Origin: Pseudomonadota bacterium
Lineage (GTDB): Bacteria; Pseudomonadota; Alphaproteobacteria; Rhizobiales; Xanthobacteraceae
NCBI GenBank assembly: GCA_023386635.1
Contig: JAEWJH010000055.1
Coordinates: 1-53,630 of the forward strand
Direction: 5' to 3'
DNA length: 53,630 bases
The notes under the pieces are model-generated. The model did no database searches, was not told the origin of the DNA, and saw only the letters and a program-made list of their open reading frames with translations. The translations under genes and the position numbers were made by a program. The number at the start of each line of letters is the position of its first letter. Position 1 is the stretch's first letter. Below are positions 43,217 to 51,560 of this stretch, in pieces.

Positions 43217-44446
43217 TCAGGCACTCTTTTTCTTCTTCCGCATCATGTCGGCAAAGCGCTGGAACAGATAGTGGCTGTCGCGCGGGCCGGGCGATGCTTC
43301 CGGATGATACTGCACCGAGAACACCGGCTTGTCGGTCAGCGCGATGCCGCAGTTCGAGCCGTCGAACAGCGACACATGGGTCTGTTTCACGTCGTTCGGC
43401 AGCGAGTCCTTGTCGACGGCGAAACCGTGATTCATCGAGGTGATCTCGACCTTGCCGGTGTCGAGGTCCTTCACCGGGTGGTTCGCGCCGTGATGCCCCT
43501 GATGCATCTTCATGGTCTTGCCGCCGACCGCGATGCCGAGCATCTGGTGGCCAAGGCAGATGCCGAAGGTCGGCGTGCCGCTGGCGATCAGCGCGCGGAT
43601 CGTCGGCACGGCGTATGCGCCGGTCGCCGCCGGATCGCCCGGACCGTTGGACAGGAACACGCCGTCCGGCTTCATCGCGAGGATGTCGGCAGCCTCGGTC
43701 TTGGCCGGCACCACCGTCACCTTGCAGCCGACGCCGGCGAGCAGCCGCAGGATGTTGCGCTTCACGCCGTAGTCGATGGCGACCACATGGAATTCCGGCT
43801 TGTCAGGTTGCGTGCTTTGCCGGCCGTAACCCTTGCCCCATTCCCACGGGGTCTCGTCCCAGGTGAAGCGCTGCGCGCTCGTCACCATCGGCACGAGGTC
43901 CATGCCGACGAGGCCCGGCCAGGCGCTTGCCTCCTTTTTCAGCGCGGCAAGATCGAACGTGCCGTTCGGATCGTGCGCGATCACCGCATTGGGAATGCCC
44001 TTGCTGCGAATGAGCGCGGTCAGCGCGCGGGTGTCGACGCCGGAGAGACCGACGATGTTGCGGCGCTTGAGCCAGGCGTCGAGATTGAGTGCGGAACGAT
44101 AGTTCGACGGTTCGGTGACGGAAGCCTGCACCACCACGCCGCGCGCGCCGGGCGTCGCGGCGAGGTTCAGCGCCTCGATGTCTTCGTCGTTGGTGCCGAC
44201 ATTGCCGATGTGCGGGAAGGTGAAGGTGACGATCTGCCCGGCATAGGACGGGTCGGTGAGGATTTCCTCGTAGCCCGTCATCGCCGTGTTGAAACAGACC
44301 TCGCCGGTGGCGGTGCCGGTGGCGCCAAAGCCCTGGCCTTCCAGCACTGTTCCGTCGGCAAGAACTAGAACGGCGGTGGTCTTCGGTTCGGCCCAGCCTG
44401 CGGCGGCCGGCGAGTGCGGCGGATGATCCGGCTCTTTCAAGGACAT
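43217..44446 (-). CDS. carA: carbamoyl-phosphate synthase small subunit
   Basis: A 409-residue glutaminase subunit supplying ammonia to CarB. It has an N-terminal CPSase_sm_chain domain (about 25-160: TTAVLVLADGTVLEGQGFGA, CFNTAMTGYEEILTDPSY) and a C-terminal class I amidotransferase with nucleophile Cys in GICLGHQMLG and His/Glu in QYHPEASPGP. ATG 44446 has GGAAG at good spacing; a GTG two codons upstream is less likely. The gene is not in an operon with carB: a methyltransferase, tRNA and opposite-strand genes intervene. It is divergent from ynfA. Confidence 0.97.
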   Translation of the reverse strand: MSLKEPDHPPHSPAAAGWAEPKTTAVLVLADGTVLEGQGFGATGTATGEVCFNTAMTGYEEILTDPSYAGQIVTFTFPHIGNVGTNDEDIEALNLAATPGARGVVVQASVTEPSNYRSALNLDAWLKRRNIVGLSGVDTRALTALIRSKGIPNAVIAHDPNGTFDLAALKKEASAWPGLVGMDLVPMVTSAQRFTWDETPWEWGKGYGRQSTQPDKPEFHVVAIDYGVKRNILRLLAGVGCKVTVVPAKTEAADILAMKPDGVFLSNGPGDPAATGAYAVPTIRALIASGTPTFGICLGHQMLGIAVGGKTMKMHQGHHGANHPVKDLDTGKVEITSMNHGFAVDKDSLPNDVKQTHVSLFDGSNCGIALTDKPVFSVQYHPEASPGPRDSHYLFQRFADMMRKKKKSA

Positions 44447-44531
44447 GGGCACTTCCTTGCGTATAATGGACGCAGAGGCAAGGGGACTTTGGCAGGCCCG
44501 CGCGGCGGGAACGGCTTGTTACCCATGAGAA

Positions 44532-44891
44532 ATGAGACACAAGGTGATGCCAGTCGGAGTGGGATCGGCAGCGGTGTTCATCGGCGCGGCGATGGCCGAA
44601 ATTGCCGGTTGTTTCGCGTTCTGGGCGTGGCTGCGGATGGGGAAATCCGCGGTCTGGCTGGGACCCGGGGTGGCGTCGCTGCTGCTGTTCGCCTTCCTGC
44701 TGACGCTCGCCGACACGCCGGTGGCGGGGCGGACCTATGCGGTCTACGGCGGCATCTATATTGCCGCCTCGCTCGCTTGGCTTTGGCTTGTCGAGGGGGT
44801 AAGGCCAGACCGCTGGGACGCCGTCGGCGCCGCGATCTGCCTGATCGGCGCCGCGGTCATCTTCTATGGTCCCCGCGACGCGATTCCATGA
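44532..44891 (+). CDS. YnfA family (UPF0060) small membrane protein
   Basis: A 119-residue inner-membrane protein with four hydrophobic helices and the YnfA signatures AALAEIAGCF-like (GAAMAEIAGCFAFWAWLR), GRTYAVYGGIYIAASLAWLW and DRWDAVGAAICLIGAAVIFY. The family is related to small multidrug-resistance pumps, and some members export toxic cations. An alternative ATG at 44547 (five codons later) gives the more typical length and also fits, so the exact start is uncertain. It is divergent from carA and ends 26 bases before the YqeY gene. Confidence 0.9.
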   Translation: MRHKVMPVGVGSAAVFIGAAMAEIAGCFAFWAWLRMGKSAVWLGPGVASLLLFAFLLTLADTPVAGRTYAVYGGIYIAASLAWLWLVEGVRPDRWDAVGAAICLIGAAVIFYGPRDAIP

Positions 44892-44917
44892 TGCGACACA
44901 AGATGACGAGGTGAGCC

Positions 44918-45373
44918 GTGCTGCGCGACCAGATCAACGATGCCCTCAAAGAGGCGATGAAGGCCAAGAACGAGCGCGTGGTCTCGACCCTGCGGCTCGT
45001 CAACTCCACCTTGAAGAATGCCGACATCGAGGCGCGCGGCGCCGGCAAGCCGCCGCTTGCCGATGCGGACGTGCTCGCCGTGCTGCAGAAGATGATCAAG
45101 CAGCGCCAGGAATCCAAGGAGATGTACGAGAAGGGCGGCCGCCCCGAACTCGCGCAGCAGGAGAGCGAGGAGATCGCCATCATCACGTCCTATTTGCCCA
45201 AGCAGATGTCGGACGACGAGGTGAAGGCGGCGATCGACGGCGCCATCAAGGAAACCGGCGCGGCCGGCATGAAGGATATGGGCAAGGTGATCGCCGCGCT
45301 GAAAGCGAAATATGCCGGGCAGATGGACTTCGGCAAAGCCAGCGGCCTGGTGAAGGCCTCGCTCGCCGGCTGA
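44918..45373 (+). CDS. GatB/YqeY domain-containing protein
   Basis: A 151-residue, helical protein of the YqeY family (LRDQINDALKEAMKAKNERVVSTLRL, then QESEEIAIITSYLPKQMSDDE and DMGKVIAALKAKYAGQMDF). It is similar to the tail domain of GatB, which contacts tRNA in the amidotransferase complex, but stand-alone YqeY has no settled role. GTG 44918 follows GAGGTG. In many alphaproteobacteria this gene sits between carA and dnaG, as it broadly does here, though about 7 kb of other genes now separates it from dnaG. Confidence 0.95.
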   Translation: MLRDQINDALKEAMKAKNERVVSTLRLVNSTLKNADIEARGAGKPPLADADVLAVLQKMIKQRQESKEMYEKGGRPELAQQESEEIAIITSYLPKQMSDDEVKAAIDGAIKETGAAGMKDMGKVIAALKAKYAGQMDFGKASGLVKASLAG

Positions 45374-45391
45374 GGCAGGGCGTCGACGACC

Positions 45392-46018
45392 ATGAGCGAG
45401 AAAGCGTCCGATAACGCCGCGGTTGTGGTGAAGGCCAATGCGACGCCGACCATGTCGACGCGCGAGATGGCGCATCGCATCAACAACACGCTCGCGGTGG
45501 TACAGTCGATCATCAACCAGACCGCGCGGATGGTGAGCGAGCCGAAGGAGTTCGCGCAGGCGGTCAATTTGCGCATCGGCGCGATCGCCGCCGCGAACCG
45601 TGCGCTGCTCACCAGCGAGTGGGACGGCGCCGATCTCGAAACGCTGGTGCGGCAGGAATTGCTGACGCAAGGCGCGGACGAGACGCGGCTGCATACATCG
45701 GGTCCGCGCACCGCGCTGCCGGCACGCAGCGTGACGGCCTTCGCGCTGCTGGTGCACGAACTCGCCACCAACGCCATCAAGCACGGCGCGCTGTCCGGCA
45801 CGGCCGGCGATGTCGATCTCGCCTGGTCGGTCGGCGCTGACGACAAGCATGCGCGGCTTCTCGCGTTCGTCTGGACCGAGCGCGGCGGCGCTCCGGTGAC
45901 GGAGCCGGAGCGCAAGGGCTTCGGTTCGATGCTGCTCTCCCGCGGCGTCGACGACTGCCGCGTGACGCGCCGGTTCGAGCCGACCGGGCTCGTCTGCACC
46001 ATCACGTTGCCGCTCTAG
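45392..46018 (+). CDS. HWE-type histidine kinase core without sensor domain
   Basis: A 208-residue soluble protein. The HWE dimerisation/phospho-acceptor helix carries His28 in MAHRINNTLAVVQSI; the N-box reads LLVHELATNAIKHGALS; the W-x-E feature of HWE kinases is VWTERGG; and GFGSMLLSRGV is the late ATP-lid motif. There is no PAS, GAF, membrane or receiver part, so its input must come from another protein or it may act mainly as a phosphatase or anti-sigma-like partner. HWE kinases often control the general stress response through PhyR. It follows YqeY by 18 bases and may be co-transcribed. Confidence 0.87.
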   Translation: MSEKASDNAAVVVKANATPTMSTREMAHRINNTLAVVQSIINQTARMVSEPKEFAQAVNLRIGAIAAANRALLTSEWDGADLETLVRQELLTQGADETRLHTSGPRTALPARSVTAFALLVHELATNAIKHGALSGTAGDVDLAWSVGADDKHARLLAFVWTERGGAPVTEPERKGFGSMLLSRGVDDCRVTRRFEPTGLVCTITLPL

Positions 46019-46090
46019 CCGTTGCCGCAGGAAACGGGTGGCGGGCCATTTCCGCCAGCGTCAGGGTCGGCGTGACAACGGACACCGGCC

Positions 46091-46816
46091 ATGAACGCAC
46101 GCCCGACACTCTCCGCGCTTGATCCTGCCGCGCGTTACGACTGGAACAGCATCGCCGCCGATCTCGATGCGCGCGGCTGCGCGGTACTCGACGCGCTGCT
46201 GACGCCGGCGCAATGCCGCGCGCTTGCCGCCCTCTATGACGACGACAGCCGTTTCCGCAGCCGGGTGATCATGGCGCGGCACGGTTTCGGCCGCGGCGAA
46301 TACAAATACCTGTCCTATCCGTTGCCGGAGCCGATCGCGGCCTTGCGCACCGCGCTCTATCCGCGGCTCGCGCCGATCGCCAATGAGTGGAACGCGCGCA
46401 TGGGCATCGCCGCGCGCTATCCCGACACGCATCAGGAGTTTCTCACGCTGTGCCACGACGCCGGTCAGGCGCGGCCGACGCCGCTGCTGCTGCGCTACGA
46501 TCCCGGCGACTACAACTGTCTGCATCAGGATCTTTACGGCGACCTGGCGTTTCCGCTGCAGGCGACGATCCTGCTGTCGCAGCCGGGCGAGGATTTCACC
46601 GGCGGCGAATTCGTCCTCACCGAGCAGCGTCCGCGCATGCAGTCGCGGCCCGAGGTGGTGCCGCTGCGGCAGGGCGATGCGGTGCTGTTCGCCGTGCATC
46701 ACCGGCCGGTTACGGGCACGCGCGGCAGCTATCGCGTCAATCTGCGCCATGGCGTCAGCCGCGTGCGCTCGGGACGGCGGCACACGGCGGGTATCATCTT
46801 CCACGATGCGCGTTGA
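46091..46816 (+). CDS. 2OG-Fe(II) oxygenase
   Basis: A 241-residue protein with a double-stranded beta-helix dioxygenase core. Candidate iron ligands are His145 and Asp147 (CLHQDLYGD) and His220 (NLRHGVSRV), with Arg in SRVRSGRR to hold 2-oxoglutarate. RYDPGDYN and FTGGEFVLTEQRPR surround the site. The fold is close to prolyl-4-hydroxylase-like and AlkB-neighbour oxygenases; the substrate (protein, nucleic acid or small molecule) is not clear. It follows the HWE kinase by 72 bases and ends at a family A repeat. Confidence 0.85.
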   Translation: MNARPTLSALDPAARYDWNSIAADLDARGCAVLDALLTPAQCRALAALYDDDSRFRSRVIMARHGFGRGEYKYLSYPLPEPIAALRTALYPRLAPIANEWNARMGIAARYPDTHQEFLTLCHDAGQARPTPLLLRYDPGDYNCLHQDLYGDLAFPLQATILLSQPGEDFTGGEFVLTEQRPRMQSRPEVVPLRQGDAVLFAVHHRPVTGTRGSYRVNLRHGVSRVRSGRRHTAGIIFHDAR

Positions 46817-46876
46817 TGGAAATCGCGAGGAGAGAGCTTGTTCGTTCGTGACTTGTTTGGAGTTCCTCTTTCTCCG

Positions 46877-46998
46877 CCGTCATGCCCGCACTTGTTGCGG
46901 GCATCCACGACTTGCGTCGCCACTCAAAGAAAGACATGGATGGCCGGGACGTCACGGCGTTTACGCCCGTCTTGACGAACTATGCCCGGCCATGACGG
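46877..46998. repeat. dispersed long palindromic repeat, family A copy 5
   Basis: CCGTCATGCCCGCACTTG...GGGCATCCACGACTT at the left; AAAGACATGGATGGCCGGGAC and GCCCGGCCATGACGG at the right. It shares the middle word GGCGTTTACGCCCGTCTTG with copies 1 and 3 in related form. It lies between the convergent 2OG oxygenase and pyrophosphatase genes. Confidence 0.8.
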
Positions 46999-47047
46999 CT
47001 CACGGAATTATGTGTCTCTCTAAAGCGAGTGAGAGCAGACGTTCGCG

Positions 47048-47581
47048 CTACGCCTTCTCCTTCGCGCGCTCGATCCCTTCCAGCACCAGTTTCTGCGCGT
47101 CGGCGGGATCGATCCATTCCGCGACCTTCACCCACTTGCCCTTCTCCAGATCCTTGTAGTGCTGGAAGAAGTGGGCGATCTGATCGCAGATGATCGGCGG
47201 CAGGTCGCGATAGTCGCGAATGTCGGTGTAGAACGGGTTGAGCTTGTCGACCGGCACGGCGAGGATCTTCTCGTCGCCGCCGGCTTCGTCCTGCATGATC
47301 AGCGCGCCGACCGGGCGACAGCGGATGATCGCGCCCGGCACGACCGGCACCTGGCTCACCACCATGATGTCCATCGGATCGCCGTCGGTGGACAGCGTCT
47401 GCGGAATGAATCCGTAATTGCCCGGGTAGAACATCGCGGTGTGCAGAAAGCGGTCGACGTAGAGCGCGCCCGATTTCTTGTCGATCTCGTATTTCACCGG
47501 CACGCCGCCGAGCGGGATTTCGATGATGGCGTTGATATCCTTCGGCGGATTGGGGCCGGCGGTGATGTAGCGGAGGTCCAT
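47048..47581 (-). CDS. ppa: inorganic pyrophosphatase (family I)
   Basis: A 177-residue soluble enzyme hydrolysing pyrophosphate to phosphate, pulling biosynthetic reactions forward. The family I signature with its metal-binding aspartates is DGDPMDIMV; also present are EIPLGGVPVKYEIDKKSGAL, FYPGNYGFIPQT and DEAGGDEKILAVP. The length and start (MDLRYITAGPNPPKDIN) are typical of Rhizobiales Ppa. It is convergent with the 2OG oxygenase across a repeat and lies 72 bases downstream of a LysR gene on the same strand. Confidence 0.97.
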   Translation of the reverse strand: MDLRYITAGPNPPKDINAIIEIPLGGVPVKYEIDKKSGALYVDRFLHTAMFYPGNYGFIPQTLSTDGDPMDIMVVSQVPVVPGAIIRCRPVGALIMQDEAGGDEKILAVPVDKLNPFYTDIRDYRDLPPIICDQIAHFFQHYKDLEKGKWVKVAEWIDPADAQKLVLEGIERAKEKA

Positions 47582-47653
47582 GCGAGGCTCCCGTGGAAGA
47601 CGATGTTGTGCGGCTTGTAATCCGATCTTGTGTTGCGCTGCAATAAATAATGG

Positions 47654-48577
47654 TCAGGCCGGCAAATCGCGTTCCCACGGCGGTTCGCCGCGGAACGCTT
47701 CCACCAGAAAATCCACGCAGGCACGCACTTTCGCCGGCGGATGCCGGTCGGCCGGATAGACCGCGAATACACCGTCGAACGTCACAGGCGGCATGTCGAG
47801 CGTGATCGCGCGCAGCCGTCCGATGCGCAGGTCGTCGGCCAGCAGGAAGGTCGGCTGATAGATCAGGCCGAGGCCTTCGAGCGCGGCGAGCCGCAGCGCG
47901 TCGCCATTGTCGGCGCGCATCCGTCCGGAGATCGGTACGGCGATCTTGCCGTCTTTCCCGAACAGCCAGCGGTCGGCCGACGTTGCGGTACTCAATGTGT
48001 AACCGAGGCAGGAGTGCTGCCGCAACTCGTCCACCGTCTTCGGCGTGCCGTGTTGCTTCAGATAAGCGGGTGACGCGCAGACCACGAGACGCAGCGGCGC
48101 GAGCTTGCGCGCGACCAGTGATGAATCGCCCATGCGGCCGATGCGGATTGCCAGATCCCAGCGTTCCTCGATGAGATCGACCACGCGGTCGGCCAGGCCG
48201 AGATCGACGGTGAGTTTCGGATGCCGCGCCGCGAACCGCGGCAGGATCGGCGCGATCTCGCGCATGCCAAATGCGAGCGGCACGTTGAGCCGCAGCGTGC
48301 CGCGCGGCTCGACCCGGTCGGCGACCGCGAGCGTCTCGGCTTCCTCGATCTCGGCGAGGATGCGCTCGCTCGATTGCAGATACCGCTCGCCCGCCTCGGT
48401 GAGGCGCAGGCGCCGGGTGGTGCGGTGAATGAGCGTAACGCCGAGCCGTTCCTCGAGCGCGGCGATGTGCTTGGTCACCATAGTTTGCGACAGGCCGAGC
48501 GCCCGCGCGGCGGCCGAGAAACTGCCGAGCGAGACGACGCGGACGAACACCTGCATGCTGGTGACGCGGTCGAGCAT
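47654..48577 (-). CDS. LysR family transcriptional regulator (divergent from doxX-VOC)
   Basis: A 307-residue LysR regulator of the AaeR/DsdC-like subgroup common in proteobacteria (MQVFVRVVSLGSFSAAARALGLSQTMVTKHI, then LGVTLIHRTTRRLRLTE). The effector domain is about 93-295. It is divergent from DoxX and a VOC dioxygenase-like protein, which are its probable targets. A perfect palindrome (TCACAC-TATAG-GTGTGA) sits 8 bases upstream of its own start, well placed for autorepression and control of the divergent unit. The effector is unknown, possibly a quinone or catechol. Confidence 0.92.
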   Translation of the reverse strand: MLDRVTSMQVFVRVVSLGSFSAAARALGLSQTMVTKHIAALEERLGVTLIHRTTRRLRLTEAGERYLQSSERILAEIEEAETLAVADRVEPRGTLRLNVPLAFGMREIAPILPRFAARHPKLTVDLGLADRVVDLIEERWDLAIRIGRMGDSSLVARKLAPLRLVVCASPAYLKQHGTPKTVDELRQHSCLGYTLSTATSADRWLFGKDGKIAVPISGRMRADNGDALRLAALEGLGLIYQPTFLLADDLRIGRLRAITLDMPPVTFDGVFAVYPADRHPPAKVRACVDFLVEAFRGEPPWERDLPA

Positions 48578-48584
48578 GGTTATC

Positions 48585-48601
48585 TCACACTATAGGTGTG
48601 A
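48585..48601. promoter_or_regulatory. probable LysR operator between lysR and doxX
   Basis: TCACAC-TATAG-GTGTGA is a perfect 6-bp inverted repeat with a five-base spacer. It lies 8 bases upstream of the LysR start and 88 bases upstream of doxX, in the 111-base divergent spacer. Position and symmetry match LysR autoregulatory sites. Confidence 0.6.
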
Positions 48602-48688
48602 AATATTATTCAAAAATGCCGGATTATCAACTGTAGGGCTCGGCGCCATCTTGGTGGGAGTTGATCACCCCTGTCCCGGAGACACACC

Positions 48689-49138
48689 ATGACCGCCGCC
48701 CATCTCGCCGCCCCGCTTGCCCAGAACGAGGGCGCCGCCGCCGTCGATGCCCGCACCGCGCCCTATGCGGCGCTGCTGCTGCGCGTCAGCCTCGGCGTGC
48801 TGTTCCTCGCCCATGCCGGGCTGAAAGTATTCGTGTTCACGCCCGCCGGCGCCGCGAAATTCTTCGGCAGCCTGGGATTGCCGCCGGAGCTTGCCTATCT
48901 CACCATCGCCGTCGAGGTGGTCGGCGGCGTCGCGCTGATCCTCGGCGTGTTCACCCGCTGGGTGGCGCTCGCGCTGATCCCGGTGCTGCTCGGCGCCATC
49001 GTCACGGTGCACGGCCCGGCCGGTTTCTTCTTCACCAATGCCAATGGCGGGTGGGAATATCCGGCGTTCTGGGCGGTGGCGCTCGCGGTGCAGGCGCTGC
49101 TCGGTGACGGCGCGCTGGCGCTGCGCCGTTCACGCTGA
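48689..49138 (+). CDS. DoxX family membrane protein
   Basis: A 149-residue inner-membrane protein with four hydrophobic segments and the DoxX pattern (LLLRVSLGVLFLAHAGLKVFVF, KFFGSLGLPPELAYLTIAVEVVGG, LIPVLLGAIVTVHGPAGFFF). DoxX-like proteins are linked to quinone or thiol redox balance. ATG 48689 follows GGAG. It is probably co-transcribed with the VOC gene 45 bases downstream, under the divergent LysR. In other bacteria doxX-glyoxalase/catechol dioxygenase pairs (CatDE-like) detoxify quinones and catechols. Confidence 0.92.
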   Translation: MTAAHLAAPLAQNEGAAAVDARTAPYAALLLRVSLGVLFLAHAGLKVFVFTPAGAAKFFGSLGLPPELAYLTIAVEVVGGVALILGVFTRWVALALIPVLLGAIVTVHGPAGFFFTNANGGWEYPAFWAVALAVQALLGDGALALRRSR

Positions 49139-49183
49139 TTTCGCCAGCTCACCTCAACCGTTTCATTTGTGGGAGATCGTCTC

Positions 49184-49723
49184 ATGTCCACCACGCCCAT
49201 CCTGCCGATGCGCAACGAGCAGCAGAACCCCAACCCGATCGAGCCGGGCACGCGGATCGGCCATGTGCATCTCAAAGTCGCCGACCTCGACCGCGCGCTC
49301 GCGTTCTACAACGGCGTGCTCGGTTTCCAGCTGATGCAGCGCTACGGCCGCGAGGCAGCGTTCGTCTCGGCCAGCGGCTATCATCACCATATCGGCCTCA
49401 ACACCTGGGAGAGCAAAGGCGGACATCCGCCGGCGCCCGGCACCACAGGGTTGTTTCACACGGCGATCCTCTATCCGACGCGCAAGGCGCTCGCCGCCGC
49501 GCTGAAGCGGCTGATCGACGCCAAATGGCCACTCGACGGCGCCAGCGACCACGGCGTCAGCCAGGCGCTCTATCTGCGCGACCCGGACGAGAACGGCGTC
49601 GAACTGTATTGGGATCGTCCGCAGGATCAGTGGCCGCGCAACGCCGCCGGCGAACTGGCGATGGTCACCGAACGGCTCGACCTGCACGACCTCTTGCGCG
49701 AACTGGAGCCGCAGCCGGCCTAA
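49184..49723 (+). CDS. VOC family protein (catechol 2,3-dioxygenase-like, CatE-type)
   Basis: A 179-residue vicinal-oxygen-chelate protein with two beta-alpha-beta modules. Probable metal ligands are His27 (IGHVHLKVADL), His92 (GLFHTAIL) and a Glu in NGVELYWDRP. The pattern and length match the single-domain enzymes annotated as catechol-2,3-dioxygenase (CatE of Bacillus, which pairs with DoxX-like CatD). ATG 49184 follows GGGAGA; the frame is open five codons further. It likely acts with DoxX on catechols or quinones; the exact reaction is unproven. Confidence 0.9.
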   Translation: MSTTPILPMRNEQQNPNPIEPGTRIGHVHLKVADLDRALAFYNGVLGFQLMQRYGREAAFVSASGYHHHIGLNTWESKGGHPPAPGTTGLFHTAILYPTRKALAAALKRLIDAKWPLDGASDHGVSQALYLRDPDENGVELYWDRPQDQWPRNAAGELAMVTERLDLHDLLRELEPQPA

Positions 49724-49745
49724 ACGCAAGCATTTTGCACGGCCC

Positions 49746-49781
49746 AAGACCGTCCGGTGGCAAAGGCCTCCGGACGGTCTT
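49746..49781 (+). terminator. hairpin after the doxX-VOC unit
   Basis: A perfect 12-bp stem AAGACCGTCCGG / CCGGACGGTCTT with a 12-base loop lies 22 bases after the VOC stop. There is only a short T-tract, so termination strength is uncertain. Confidence 0.6.
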
Positions 49782-49814
49782 ACGTTATGCCGTCCGTGAT
49801 TGAGCGAGCTTCGC

Positions 49815-50477
49815 ATGACCGACGATCCGACCGGCCTCGACACCAAGCTGACGCGCACCAAGCAGACATGGGCGCGCGAGCGGAAATTCATCACCGGCCG
49901 CACCGCGCGGCCGGAGACGGATCGCCTGCCGCCCGGCCAGCATCTGGTGAAGGACTGGCCGGTGCTCGATCTTGGCGAGCAGCCGGTGGTCGACACCGCG
50001 CACTTCACGCTCGATGTCGATGGCGCGGTCGAAACGCGCGCGCACTGGACCTGGGCGGAGCTGATGGCGCTGCCGCAGAGCCGTTTCGTCACCGACATTC
50101 ATTGCGTCACCACGTGGTCGCGTTACGACAATGCGTGGCAGGGCGTATCCACCCACACGATCCTCGATGCGGTGATGCCGACGGTCGCCGCCACCCATGT
50201 GATGCTGCACAGTTCCGACGGCTACACGACGAATGTGCCGCTGCCGGATTTCGCGGCGGAAGACGCGATCCTCGCGCACACCTGGAACGGCGAGCCGCTG
50301 GCGCGCGAGCACGGCGGGCCGCTGCGCCTCGTCATCCCGCATCTTTATTTCTGGAAGAGCGCCAAGTGGATGAAGCGGATCGAGTTCATGACCGTGGACC
50401 GCCGCGGCTTCTGGGAAGAGAACGGCTATCACGATCGCGGCGATCCGTGGACCGAACAGCGCTATCAGGGCGACTAG
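49815..50477 (+). CDS. molybdopterin-dependent oxidoreductase (sulfite oxidase-like)
   Basis: A 220-residue soluble protein with the sulfite-oxidase Mo-cofactor fold. Cys97 in DIHCVTTWSRYDNAWQGV is the expected molybdenum ligand. Further motifs are MLHSSDGYTTNVPL and GGPLRLVIPHLYFWKSAKWMKRIEF. It has no twin-arginine signal and no Mo-Co dimerisation domain, so it resembles the short cytoplasmic YedY/MsrP-like group whose substrates are largely unknown. ATG 49815 was chosen over an upstream alternative at 49800; ribosome site weak. The gene stands alone between the VOC and DUF1993 genes. Confidence 0.9.
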   Translation: MTDDPTGLDTKLTRTKQTWARERKFITGRTARPETDRLPPGQHLVKDWPVLDLGEQPVVDTAHFTLDVDGAVETRAHWTWAELMALPQSRFVTDIHCVTTWSRYDNAWQGVSTHTILDAVMPTVAATHVMLHSSDGYTTNVPLPDFAAEDAILAHTWNGEPLAREHGGPLRLVIPHLYFWKSAKWMKRIEFMTVDRRGFWEENGYHDRGDPWTEQRYQGD

Positions 50478-50610
50478 TGCGTTTTCAAGCGAAGTGGGTG
50501 CCGGTTCGCGCGAAGACAAGGCGATAAAAAAGACGATGAGCTTCCGCCGGGGCATCTCTCCCTATATCCTCGCGGTCGATCACAATCGTCGACCCAACAT
50601 ACGGTGTGCG

Positions 50611-51117
50611 ATGTCGCTTTCCCTTTATGACGTCTCCGTTCCCGCCCTGACGCGGGCCTGTGCCAATCTGACGACTATTCTCGACAAGGCAGAGGCTTAT
50701 GCGGCCGAGCACAAGATCGATCCGGCAACGCTGATCGAGGCGCGGCTCGCGCCCGACATGCTGCCGCTGAAGAACCAGATTTATCTGGCGACCGATGCCG
50801 CCAAGGGCTGTGCCGCGCGGCTCGCCGGCAGCGAGATCCCGAGCTATCCCGATGTCGAGATCACGTTCGCCGATCTCAAGGCGCGCCTCGCCAGGACCAT
50901 TGCATTCCTCAAGGCTGCGGATCGTGACGCGATCGCGGGCGCTGAAGGCAAGACCGTAACGTTGAAGACGCCGTCGCGCGCGATCGACTTCGAGGCGCGG
51001 CAATACCTGCTCGGCTTCGTTTTGCCGAATGTCTATTTTCACGTCACCACGGCTTACGCGATCCTGCGTATGCAGGGCGTGCCGCTCGGCAAGCTGGACT
51101 ATCTCGGCAAGGAGTGA
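50611..51117 (+). CDS. DUF1993 domain-containing protein
   Basis: A 168-residue soluble protein matching DUF1993 (start SLYDVSVPALTRACANLTTILDKAEAYA, then MLPLKNQIYLATDAAKGCAARL and PNVYFHVTTAYAILRMQGVPLGKLDYLG). The fold is a DinB-like four-helix bundle; the C-terminal HVTTAYAILR helix is the most conserved part. Function unknown. ATG 50611 starts the conserved region; longer in-frame starts exist from 50494. It is convergent with the DUF1398 gene, 8 bases away. Confidence 0.88.
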   Translation: MSLSLYDVSVPALTRACANLTTILDKAEAYAAEHKIDPATLIEARLAPDMLPLKNQIYLATDAAKGCAARLAGSEIPSYPDVEITFADLKARLARTIAFLKAADRDAIAGAEGKTVTLKTPSRAIDFEARQYLLGFVLPNVYFHVTTAYAILRMQGVPLGKLDYLGKE

Positions 51118-51125
51118 GGCGGCGG

Positions 51126-51560
51126 TCAGGATCGCGCGCCGGGAAACCACTCGATGTGCATGTCGCCGCTGCGACCGTAATAGACCACGCGCCGGCCGGT
51201 GAGCGATACCAGATAGCCGACGCACCCGGCGGCCGCGACGCGCGCACAGAATTCGGGATAGATCATCGCGCCGCTCTGGACTGCCTTGATGGCGGCAGCG
51301 ACACCCTCGGCATTGAACGCTTCCGCCGGCGAGGTGTCGACCGGATCGCAGGCAATCGTTTCGTTCGCGCCGTCGGGCAGATAATAGGTCTTGGTCGCAG
51401 CGCAGAGGTCAGCGTGATAGCGCTCGATGCCGGCCTGCATCAGCGCCGTCACCACCTGCGGAAAGCTGATGCGTGCGTGGTCGGAAGCGCTGGTGCATTC
51501 GAGCGCGGCGGCTTTGGCCTCGGGCGTTAGCGTTTTCATGGATTTGCTCACACGGTTCAT
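51126..51560 (-). CDS. DUF1398 family protein
   Basis: A 144-residue protein of the DUF1398 (E. coli YbcV-like) family: SFPQVVTALMQAGIERYHADLCAATKTYYLPDG, then SGAMIYPEFCARVAAAGCVGYLVSLTGRRVVYYGRSGDMHIEWFPG. The function is unknown. ATG 51560 overlaps the stop of the MarR gene (ATGA), so the two are translationally coupled; a second ATG is seven codons in. Coupling to a MarR regulator suggests expression in response to a small organic compound or oxidant. Confidence 0.85.
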   Translation of the reverse strand: MNRVSKSMKTLTPEAKAAALECTSASDHARISFPQVVTALMQAGIERYHADLCAATKTYYLPDGANETIACDPVDTSPAEAFNAEGVAAAIKAVQSGAMIYPEFCARVAAAGCVGYLVSLTGRRVVYYGRSGDMHIEWFPGARS

